This document shows positions 1 through 4,931 of a stretch of DNA of 7,999 nucleotides, one piece after another. The stretch is from the NCBI GenBank assembly GCA_046728935.1, contig JBKPFS010000144.1:1-7999 (forward strand). The letters run 5' to 3'. Made by a program: the position numbers and the translations under genes. Numbering within the stretch: the first letter of the stretch is position 1; every line of letters begins with the position of its first letter. The DNA comes from DATAFO01 sp046728935. GTDB taxonomy: Bacteria > Actinomycetota > Thermoleophilia > Solirubrobacterales > 70-9. Under the pieces are notes generated by a model that worked only from the letters and a program-made list of their open reading frames with translations, was not told where the DNA came from and did no database searches.

Positions 1-1
1 A

Positions 2-75
2 TGCCGGAGGAGGGACTCGAACCCCCGACACGCGGATTATGATTCCGCTGCTCTAACCGACTGAGCTACTCCGGC
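2..75 (-). tRNA. tRNA-Met (CAT), elongator type
   Basis: Read on the minus strand this folds as a complete 74-nt cloverleaf. The 7-bp acceptor stem is GCCGGAG with CTCCGGC, followed by discriminator A. The D arm is GCTC...GAGC, the anticodon stem is GCGGA/TCCGC around loop ATCATAA (anticodon CAT), the variable loop is 5 nt, and the T arm has the TTCGAGT loop. The perfectly paired first acceptor base pair (G-C) argues against the initiator tRNA, which usually has an unpaired first position. CAT could also be tRNA-Ile2 with lysidine at position 34, but the GCGGA ATCATAA TCCGC arm resembles bacterial elongator Met. The 3' CCA is not encoded (the next base is T), so it would be added after transcription. 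The 3' end lies one base from the window edge, so neither its terminator nor downstream tRNA neighbours can be seen. Confidence 0.95.
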
Positions 76-84
76 GGGCGATCA

Positions 85-90
85 ATCGTA
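85..90 (-). promoter_or_regulatory. -10 box of the tRNA-Met gene
   Basis: On the minus strand TACGAT (TAnnnT) lies 9 nt before the tRNA 5' end, placing the predicted transcription start about 3 nt upstream of the mature tRNA. No convincing -35 box is visible about 17 nt further upstream. The promoter is divergent from that of the plus-strand unit starting near 158. Confidence 0.5.
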
Positions 91-145
91 GCGGCGGTGG
101 TCGGGTGCGCAGGTCGGCGTCGAGGGGCTCGCGGCCCGCGCTCAG

Positions 146-151
146 TAGGCT
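146..151 (+). promoter_or_regulatory. -10 box TAGGCT, leaderless start of the smORF-peptidase unit
   Basis: TAGGCT fits TAnnnT. Its last T is exactly 7 nt before the GTG at 158, so transcription would be expected to start on the start codon itself. The same arrangement recurs before 2159, 2528, 3699 and 7778, which strengthens this call. No clear -35 hexamer is seen. Confidence 0.45.
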
Positions 152-157
152 CGCGAC

Positions 158-310
158 GTGCCGGAGCCGCATCCTCACGACATCGACGGAGTCGCCACCT
201 TCATCGGATTTCGGTGGGAGGCGCCGGACCGGGTCGAGAGCTACTCGATCTTCCCGCGCGAGCGGCTGGCCGGGCGCGACCGCAGTGCGGAAGGATCCCC
301 ATCCACGTGA
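158..310 (+). CDS. Small hypothetical protein (50 aa), not recognised
   Basis: A 50-codon ORF runs from GTG at 158 to TGA at 308-310. It begins MPEPHPHDIDGVATFIGF and continues RWEAPDRVESYSIFPRERLA before a short, less ordered tail. An in-frame TAG at 146-148 rules out an earlier start. Most codons end in G or C, like the neighbouring genes, and the composition (hydrophobic, aromatic and charged residues mixed) looks like a real soluble peptide. A TAGGCT -10 box lies 7 nt upstream. Its stop overlaps the GTG start of the metallopeptidase in a GTGA, typical of translational coupling. I see no signal peptide, membrane segment, cysteine or known motif. It may be a small regulator, a partner of the peptidase, or a translated leader that feeds ribosomes to it. 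No function is assigned. Confidence 0.5.
   Translation: MPEPHPHDIDGVATFIGFRWEAPDRVESYSIFPRERLAGRDRSAEGSPST
289..295 (+). promoter_or_regulatory. Shine-Dalgarno-like GGAAGGA before the M29 peptidase
   Basis: GGAAGGA lies 11 nt before GTG 307. The spacing is slightly long, but it is the best purine-rich tract near the start. With the GTGA overlap it supports 307 as the start rather than the in-frame ATG at 97, which would add about 70 residues of arginine-rich, non-homologous sequence. Confidence 0.4.
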
Positions 311-1254
311 GCGACGATCTCGATCGCGCCACCAGCGCCGTGATCCACGACTGCCTCGGCGTGCGCGAGGGTGAGGAGGTGCTGGTGGTCTGCAACCCCG
401 CGACGATCGGGATGGGCGAGCGCCTTCGCGGAGAGGCAGGCCGAGCGGGCGCCGACGGCGTCCTGATGCTGATGGCTGAGCGCGAAGCCCACGGGGCGGA
501 ACCGCCCGCTGCGGTCGCGGGGGCGATGCTGGCGGCCCACGTCGTGCTCGCCCCCACCGTCCAGTCGCTCTCCCACACCTCCGCGCGAAAGGCCGCGAAC
601 GAGGCCGGCGCGCGCATTGGGACGCTCCCCGGGGTCACCGAGGAGATGCTCGCGAGGGTGATGAGCGCGGACATGGGGGAGCTCAGGCGCCGGAGCGACG
701 CGGTCGCCGAGGCGCTCACCGCCGGCTCGGAGGCCTGGATCACCTGCCCGAACGGCTCCGACCTGCGCCTCTCGCTCGAGGGTCGCGAGGCGATCTCCGA
801 CTCCGGCGAGCTCACCTCACCGGGAGCGTTCGGAAACCTGCCATGCGGCGAGGGCTTCATCGCCCCCGCGAGCGCCGAGGGAAAGCTCGTCGTCGACGGG
901 ACGATCGGCGGCATCGGCACCCCCGATCCGCCCAGCGAGCTGACGGTCGAAGGCGGTCACCTCGTTGGCGCCACCGGCGCGCTCGGCGAGCAGCTGCTCG
1001 GGGAGCTTCGCGCCGCAGGCGAGGGCGGTACATACATCGCCGAGCTCGGCGTCGGCACCAACGAGAAGGCGATGCTGACCGACAACCTCCTCGAGGACGA
1101 GAAGATCCTCGGCACCGTCCACGTTGCCTTCGGCGCCTCGGCGGGCATCGGCGGCACGGTGCAGGTGCCGATCCACATCGACTGCGTGGTGATGCGCCCG
1201 GAGCTGAGCGTGGACGGGCGCACCCTGCTGCGCGACGGCGAGCTCCTCGTCTAG
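307..1254 (+). CDS. M29-type aminopeptidase (aminopeptidase T/S family)
   Basis: The 315-residue product resembles M29 metal-dependent aminopeptidases, cytosolic enzymes that remove N-terminal residues from peptides. Candidate ligands of the two-metal centre occur in family order: Glu182 in LPCGEGF, Glu246 in YIAELGVGTN, His272 in LGTVHVAFG, and His290/Asp292 in IHID. The stretch around residues 250-285 (GTN, NLLEDEKILGTVH, GGT) is the best conserved block. GTG 307 is chosen because the preceding frame is compositionally unlike protein, an SD-like GGAAGGA lies 11 nt upstream, and the start overlaps the small-ORF stop (GTGA). The protein is shorter than classical members (about 400 residues). 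The Tyr that follows the metal-binding His by seven residues in aminopeptidase S/T is Ala279 here, so activity or specificity may differ. The formimidoyltransferase follows 6 nt later, probably in the same operon. Family call good; substrate unknown. Confidence 0.85.
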   Translation: MSDDLDRATSAVIHDCLGVREGEEVLVVCNPATIGMGERLRGEAGRAGADGVLMLMAEREAHGAEPPAAVAGAMLAAHVVLAPTVQSLSHTSARKAANEAGARIGTLPGVTEEMLARVMSADMGELRRRSDAVAEALTAGSEAWITCPNGSDLRLSLEGREAISDSGELTSPGAFGNLPCGEGFIAPASAEGKLVVDGTIGGIGTPDPPSELTVEGGHLVGATGALGEQLLGELRAAGEGGTYIAELGVGTNEKAMLTDNLLEDEKILGTVHVAFGASAGIGGTVQVPIHIDCVVMRPELSVDGRTLLRDGELLV

Positions 1255-1260
1255 TCCTTC

Positions 1261-2136
1261 GTGCTCGCCGTCCCGAACTTCTCCGAGGGCACCGACGACG
1301 ATGCGATCGCGGCGATCTCCGAGCAGTTCGCCCGCGGGGCGGCGGTGGTCGACCGGCACTCGGACGCGATCCACAACCGCACCGTGCTGACCCTCTCGGC
1401 GCCGCCGGGCTCGCTCCCCGGGGCGCTGCTGAGCGGCGCGCGCGCGTGCGTCGAGCGCATCGACATGCGAAAGCACGAGGGCGCGCATCCCCGCATCGGG
1501 GCACTCGACGTCTGCCCGGTCGTCTGGCTCGGCGAGCGCGAGCGATCGAGCGCCCGCGAGCAGGCGCTGGAGGTCGCGATCGGCATCGGCGACCTCGAGG
1601 TGCCGGTGTTCCTGTACGGCGAGCTCGCCTCGGACCCGCGGCGGCGCGAGCGCGCGTTCTTCCGCCAGGGCGGGCTGGTGGAGCTGGCGCGGCGCATGGG
1701 TGCCGGCGAGGTCCAGCCCGACTTCGGGCCCTCCGAGCCGCACCCGAGTGCCGGCGCGACCCTCGTCACCGCCCGCCCGCCGCTCGCCGCCTTCAACATC
1801 GAGCTCGACACCGGCAACGTGGATGTCGCCCGGGCGGTGGCCGCCGACCTTCGCGAGAGCGGCGGCGGGCTCGGCGGGGTGCGGGCCGTGGGCATCGATC
1901 TTGACGGCACCGCCCAGATCTCCACGAACATCCACGACCCGAGCGCGGTGCCGCTAGGGACGGTGATCGAGCAGGTTCGCGCCCTCGCCGCGGCCCACGG
2001 TGCCCGCCCGGTGGCGGGCGAGGTCGTCGGCCTGGTGCCGGAAGCGGCGCTTCGCGAGCTCCCCAATGACGTGCCGCTGCGCGACTTCGACCCGGCGCTG
2101 CACGTTCTCGAGCGCCGACTCGCGCTCCGTCCCTAG
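1261..2136 (+). CDS. Glutamate formimidoyltransferase (stand-alone FTCD N-terminal half)
   Basis: The 291-residue product aligns by eye along its length with the formiminotransferase half of animal FTCD. That enzyme moves a formimino group from formiminoglutamate to tetrahydrofolate at the end of histidine breakdown. Family signatures are VPNFSEG (residues 4-10), HNRTV (38-42), IDMRKHEGAHPRIGALDV (67-84), VFLYGE, FGPSEPHPSAGAT, AAFNIEL, STNIHDP and VGLVPEAAL. His76 in AHPR corresponds to the catalytic His82 of the mammalian enzyme. The cyclodeaminase half is absent, so 5-formimino-THF would need a separate partner. The GTG at 1261 sits 6 nt after the peptidase stop with no SD, so it probably relies on coupling; it places VPNFSEG at the usual N-terminal position. 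No other histidine-degradation (hut) gene is in the window. A role other than histidine catabolism is possible. Confidence 0.88.
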   Translation: MLAVPNFSEGTDDDAIAAISEQFARGAAVVDRHSDAIHNRTVLTLSAPPGSLPGALLSGARACVERIDMRKHEGAHPRIGALDVCPVVWLGERERSSAREQALEVAIGIGDLEVPVFLYGELASDPRRRERAFFRQGGLVELARRMGAGEVQPDFGPSEPHPSAGATLVTARPPLAAFNIELDTGNVDVARAVAADLRESGGGLGGVRAVGIDLDGTAQISTNIHDPSAVPLGTVIEQVRALAAAHGARPVAGEVVGLVPEAALRELPNDVPLRDFDPALHVLERRLALRP

Positions 2137-2144
2137 CCCTCCCT

Positions 2145-2150
2145 TAGCAT
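2145..2150 (+). promoter_or_regulatory. -10 box TAGCAT, near-leaderless start of the 116-aa membrane protein
   Basis: TAGCAT fits TAnnnT in the 22-nt gap after the formimidoyltransferase. The ATG at 2159 begins 8 nt after the box, so the 5' leader would be 0-2 nt. No Shine-Dalgarno sequence is present in the gap, which is consistent with leaderless initiation. Confidence 0.5.
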
Positions 2151-2158
2151 CCCGCGGC

Positions 2159-2509
2159 ATGGCGCAGACCAGACGCAGGCGGCGGCGAAAGCACCGCGGC
2201 ACGCAGACCGGGCGCATCGACCGAAGCGGCGGGCGCCGGCGGCCCCGGACGCGCGAGGAGGCGAAGGCCCAGGCCCGGCGCCGCCAGGTGGAGAAGCGCG
2301 ATCTCCCGCCGAGCTGGGGGACGGCATTCAACCGCGGTCTGATCGGCGCGGCGATCTTCTTCGCCCTGATCTACTTCGCCTTCGACCAGCCGCTCGGGGG
2401 AGCGCTCGGGCTCGGAATCCTGATGCTGGCGATCTACGTGCCGCTCGGCTATTACGTCGAGCACTTCTTCTGGCGCCGGCGCCAGAAGCAGCGGGGACGC
2501 GCCCGCTAG
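2159..2509 (+). CDS. Small basic membrane protein with two TM helices
   Basis: The 116-residue protein has three parts. Residues 1-48 are highly basic (six consecutive Arg at 5-10, then KHRGTQTGRIDR) and end in a charged segment, probably helical (TREEAKAQARRRQVEKRD). Two hydrophobic helices follow at roughly 60-75 and 80-100, joined by a short DQPLGG turn. The C-terminal tail is basic (WRRRQKQRGRAR). By the positive-inside rule both ends are cytoplasmic. The N-terminal RRKHRGTQ-G pattern reminds me of small conserved actinobacterial proteins of unknown function; this is recollection only. The basic ends could bind nucleic acid, ribosomes or acidic phospholipid. ATG 2159 is chosen because upstream sequence in this frame lies inside the formimidoyltransferase gene, and a TAGCAT box sits 8 nt before it. 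Coding status is likely; function unknown. Confidence 0.75.
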   Translation: MAQTRRRRRRKHRGTQTGRIDRSGGRRRPRTREEAKAQARRRQVEKRDLPPSWGTAFNRGLIGAAIFFALIYFAFDQPLGGALGLGILMLAIYVPLGYYVEHFFWRRRQKQRGRAR

Positions 2510-2512
2510 CAG

Positions 2513-2518
2513 TACCCT
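2513..2518 (+). promoter_or_regulatory. -10 box TACCCT, leaderless start of the MBL hydrolase
   Basis: TACCCT fits TAnnnT in the 18-nt gap after the membrane-protein stop. It ends 9 nt before ATG 2528, with no Shine-Dalgarno sequence between. The MBL gene may therefore be transcribed separately from the gene before it, despite the close packing. Confidence 0.45.
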
Positions 2519-2527
2519 CGATCGCCC

Positions 2528-3166
2528 ATGGACGTCCGCTGCTTCACCGTCGGCCCGGTGGCCGAGAACTGCTACGTCCTCCGGCTTCCGGGGTCGGACC
2601 GCGGGCTGATCGTCGACCCGGGCGAGGAGCCCGAGCGCATCCTCGGCGCGGTGGAGCAGCTGGGGATCGGCATCGACGCGATTCTCGTCACCCACACCCA
2701 CTTCGACCACATCGGCGCCGTCGCGCCGGTCGCGAAGACGACCGGCGCGCCCGTCTACTGCCCCGAGATCGAGGTGCCGGTGCTCGCCGACATCATGAGC
2801 TTCGTCCCCTGGCCCGGGTTCGGCCCCTACGAGAGCTACGACGCCGACGAGACAGTCTCCGGCGGCGAGCGGCTGGAGCTCGCCGGGATGGAGATCGACG
2901 TGCTGTTCACGCCAGGCCACAGTCCCGGCCACGTCACCTACTCCGTTCCGGACGAGCAGGCGCTCTTCCCCGGCGACGTGCTCTTTCAGGGGTCGGTCGG
3001 GCGCACCGACCTGCCGGGCGGCGACTGGGGCACCCTGCTGGAGTCGCTGAGGAGCCTGGTCGAGCGCTTCCCCGAGGAGACCACCGTCTACCCCGGTCAC
3101 ATGGGGATCACCACCCTCGGCGCGGAGCGCGCGACGAACCCGTTCCTGGCCGAGCTCGCGCGCTGA
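2528..3166 (+). CDS. Metallo-beta-lactamase-fold hydrolase, glyoxalase II-like
   Basis: The 212-residue protein carries the complete MBL metal-binding set. Motif THTHFDH at 55-61 gives His56, His58, Asp60 and His61. TPGHSPGH gives His131, FPGDVLF gives the bridging Asp150, and VYPGHMG gives His191. The N-terminal VGPVAENCY and LIVDPG motifs, and the GSVGRTDLPGG loop near 155-165, are typical of the small glyoxalase-II/YcbL-type subgroup. That subgroup hydrolyses thioesters such as S-D-lactoylglutathione or related bacillithiol/mycothiol conjugates. The length matches single-domain YcbL-like enzymes. The C-terminal substrate-binding domain of true glyoxalase II is absent, so the physiological thioester is uncertain. 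The protein is cytosolic, with no signal peptide. The ATG at 2528 is preceded by a TACCCT box and gives the normal N-terminus. Confidence 0.9.
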   Translation: MDVRCFTVGPVAENCYVLRLPGSDRGLIVDPGEEPERILGAVEQLGIGIDAILVTHTHFDHIGAVAPVAKTTGAPVYCPEIEVPVLADIMSFVPWPGFGPYESYDADETVSGGERLELAGMEIDVLFTPGHSPGHVTYSVPDEQALFPGDVLFQGSVGRTDLPGGDWGTLLESLRSLVERFPEETTVYPGHMGITTLGAERATNPFLAELAR

Positions 3167-3167
3167 G

Positions 3168-3179
3168 GGCCGTGCGGCC
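3168..3179 (+). terminator. GC-rich hairpin just after the MBL gene, possible terminator
   Basis: GGCCGTGCGGCC forms a 5-bp inverted repeat two bases after the MBL stop. It is followed by a second palindrome, CGGAGGCTCCG, at about 3187-3197. There is no T-tract, so this would be an atypical (actinobacterial U-less) terminator at best. Such GC palindromes also arise by chance in this base composition. Confidence 0.25.
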
Positions 3180-3320
3180 GGGAATCCGGAGGCTCCGCGG
3201 CAGGTTGGCCGTGCTCGCCACGCGGGTCATCCCCGCCCGGCTTCGATGGTGGATCCTCCTCCGCTGCCCAGGGCGTGGGCGGCGCACATGATCAGCGAGA
3301 TGCTCCTGGCCGGCTAAGAG

Positions 3321-3686
3321 ATGGTTGACCGCACCGGCGAGCTGGACACGACTGTGCTCGACCCGCAGATCGAGTGGCGGCCGCCCCTGAACGCCCCCAC
3401 CGCGGGGGTCTACCGCGGCGTCGAGCAGGCCACCGGCGAGTTCATGGCCTGGTCGGAGCCCTTCGAGGAGTTCCGCTGGGAGCCGCAGGAGATCCTCGAC
3501 CCCGGCCTTCGCGGCGGTGAGTGGCGGTGGATGGTGACTGGGCGCATGAGCGGGCTGGGGAGGGCGAGCGGCATCGAAACCGCGACCGACGAATTCCACT
3601 GGACGCTCCGCGGCGGCCGGGCCGTGCGGATGGAGATGTATCTCGATCGCTCGGATGCCCTCCGAGCCGGCGGCCTGGCGAGGTAA
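3321..3686 (+). CDS. SnoaL/NTF2-like small protein, apparently N-terminally truncated
   Basis: The 121-residue product has the SnoaL-like cone-fold pattern common in actinobacteria: LDPQIEWRPP, GVYRGVEQ, FMAWSEPFEEFRWEPQEILD, a strand with GRMSGLGRASG, WTLRGGRAVRMEMYLDRSDAL, and a closing AGGLAR. Family members form dimers with a hydrophobic pocket and have varied or unknown substrates. Only about 12 residues precede LDPQIEW, where relatives usually have nearly 30 including the first helix. An in-frame TAA at 3315-3317 blocks extension. The same frame upstream is open from ATG 3288 (MISEMLLAG), so readthrough would restore roughly normal length. No -10 box or convincing SD precedes 3321. It may be a functional short variant or a gene disabled by a nonsense mutation. 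The rest of the frame is intact with normal codon use. Confidence 0.6.
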   Translation: MVDRTGELDTTVLDPQIEWRPPLNAPTAGVYRGVEQATGEFMAWSEPFEEFRWEPQEILDPGLRGGEWRWMVTGRMSGLGRASGIETATDEFHWTLRGGRAVRMEMYLDRSDALRAGGLAR

Positions 3687-3689
3687 GGT
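3684..3689 (+). promoter_or_regulatory. -10 box TAAGGT, leaderless start of hisS-aspS
   Basis: TAAGGT fits TAnnnT. Its TAA is also the stop codon of the SnoaL-like ORF. The hisS ATG at 3699 begins 9 nt after the box and there is no SD between, so hisS is probably translated from a leaderless or near-leaderless transcript. No clear -35 hexamer is seen. I see no T-box leader, as expected with so short a leader. Confidence 0.5.
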
Positions 3690-3698
3690 CGCTCGCCG

Positions 3699-4931
3699 AT
3701 GCCCTCCGAGTTCCAGGCCCCGCGCGGGACGTTCGACGTCCTGCCCGACGAGGCGGCCGCCCGCGACCGCATCTACTCCCAGGCGGCCGAGCTGCTTGCG
3801 CGCGCGGGCTACGGCCGCATCGACACGCCCGTGTTCGAGGACACAGGGCTGTTCGCGCGCGGCGTCGGCGAGGCGACGGACATCGTGCGCAAGGAGATGT
3901 TCACGTTTGAGGACCAGGGCGGGCGGAGCATCACCCTGCGACCCGAGGCGACGGCGTCGATCTGCCGCGCCTATATCGAGCACGGCATGCACACCCTCCC
4001 CCAGCCGGTGAAGCTATGGTGGCACGGGCCGCTGTTTCGCCACGAGCGACCCCAGGCGGGCCGCTTTCGCCAGTTCACACAGCTGGACGCGGAGGCGATC
4101 GGCTCCGACTCGCCGCTGGTCGACGCGGAGCTGATCGTGCTGCTCGACGAACTGCTGCGGACTCTCGAGGTGCCGGGCCTCGAGCTCCGGCTCGGGAGTC
4201 TGGGGTCGCTCGACGCCCGCGCCGCCTACCGCGACGAGCTCCGCGCGTACCTGCGCGAGCACGAGGCGGACCTCGCCCGCGACGTCCGCGAGCGGATCGA
4301 CGAGAACCCGCTGCGCGCCTTCGACGCCAAGGACGAGGGCACCCGGGCGGTGATGAGGGAGGCGCCGACGATGCTCGAGCGCCTCGACGGCGAGGACGCC
4401 GAGCACCTCGTCGTCGTCCGCCGCGCGCTCGACCAGGCGGGGGTCGCCTACGAGCTCGACGCGACCCTGGTGCGCGGGCTCGACTACTACACGCGGACGG
4501 TGTTCGAATTCCACTGCGAGCGGCTCGGCGCCCAGTCGCAGGTCGCCGGGGGCGGCCGCTACGACGGCCTGATCGAGCTTCTCGGCGGCGCGCCGACTGC
4601 CGCCTGCGGCTGGGCGGCGGGGATCGAGCGGATCCTGCTGGCGCTCGAGCCGCCGGCGCGGGAGCGGGCCTCCGACGTCTTCGTCGCCGCCTCGGAGGAC
4701 CAGCGCGAGCGCGCCTTCGCCCTCGTCCGCGAGCTCCGCCAGGCGGGGCTTCGCGCCGAGCTCGACCTCGCCGGGCGGGCGATCAAAGGTCAGATGAGGC
4801 AGGCGGACCGGCTTGGGGCGCGCCGGGCGGTGATCCTCGACGCGGACGGAAGCGCCACCGTCCGCGACATGGACTCAGGCGAGCAGCGCGAGCTCGACCT
4901 CGCCCGCGCGGTCGAGGAGCTCGCCCGGTGA
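3699..4931 (+). CDS. hisS: Histidyl-tRNA synthetase
   Basis: The 410-residue class II synthetase charges tRNA-His with histidine in the cytosol. In order: N-terminal APRGTFDVLPDE (7-18); TLRPEATASICRAY (79 onward); motif 2 LFRHERPQAGRFRQF (112-126) with QLDAEAIG after it; the HisRS-specific LVRGLDYYTRTVFEF (257-271), whose Arg259 is the catalytic arginine in this family; GGGRYDGLIE; motif 3 ACGWAAGIERI (302-312); and an anticodon-binding alpha/beta domain from about 325 to the end, including AGRAIKGQMRQADRLGA. Length is normal (about 420). ATG 3699 puts the N-terminal motif at its usual place and is preceded by a TAAGGT box. The gene ends in a GTGA overlap with aspS; the hisS-aspS pair is common in bacteria and ties their expression together. 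No catalytic residue appears lost. Confidence 0.97.
   Translation: MPSEFQAPRGTFDVLPDEAAARDRIYSQAAELLARAGYGRIDTPVFEDTGLFARGVGEATDIVRKEMFTFEDQGGRSITLRPEATASICRAYIEHGMHTLPQPVKLWWHGPLFRHERPQAGRFRQFTQLDAEAIGSDSPLVDAELIVLLDELLRTLEVPGLELRLGSLGSLDARAAYRDELRAYLREHEADLARDVRERIDENPLRAFDAKDEGTRAVMREAPTMLERLDGEDAEHLVVVRRALDQAGVAYELDATLVRGLDYYTRTVFEFHCERLGAQSQVAGGGRYDGLIELLGGAPTAACGWAAGIERILLALEPPARERASDVFVAASEDQRERAFALVRELRQAGLRAELDLAGRAIKGQMRQADRLGARRAVILDADGSATVRDMDSGEQRELDLARAVEELAR
4914..4919 (+). promoter_or_regulatory. Shine-Dalgarno GAGGAG of aspS
   Basis: GAGGAG lies inside the end of hisS, 8 nt before GTG 4928. It is the best SD sequence in the window and, with the GTGA overlap, fixes the aspS start. 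Without it, the aspS frame stays open for about 900 bases back into hisS. Confidence 0.75.

Noticed and set aside
97..306. N-terminal extension of the M29 peptidase from ATG 97
   Set aside because: The added 70 residues are Arg/Gly/Ala-rich with no family resemblance. A GTG at 307 with an SD-like tract and a GTGA overlap explains the start better, and another frame here (158-310) looks more like coding sequence.
817..1935. Long minus-strand open frame opposite the peptidase and formimidoyltransferase
   Set aside because: It spans two well-supported genes on the other strand; its His/Arg/Ala/Asp-rich composition is the usual antisense shadow of GC-rich coding sequence, and I recognise no family motif.
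3167..3320. Gene or gene remnant between the MBL hydrolase and the SnoaL-like ORF
   Set aside because: Only short frames exist. The ATG 3288 stretch (MISEMLLAG) is 9 codons and is treated as possible lost N-terminus of the next ORF rather than a gene.
4016..4927. 900 bases of open frame upstream of aspS inside hisS
   Set aside because: hisS is clearly encoded in the other frame. GTG 4928 has a strong SD (GAGGAG) and gives the normal AspRS N-terminus, so this is an overlapping shadow, not an N-terminal extension.
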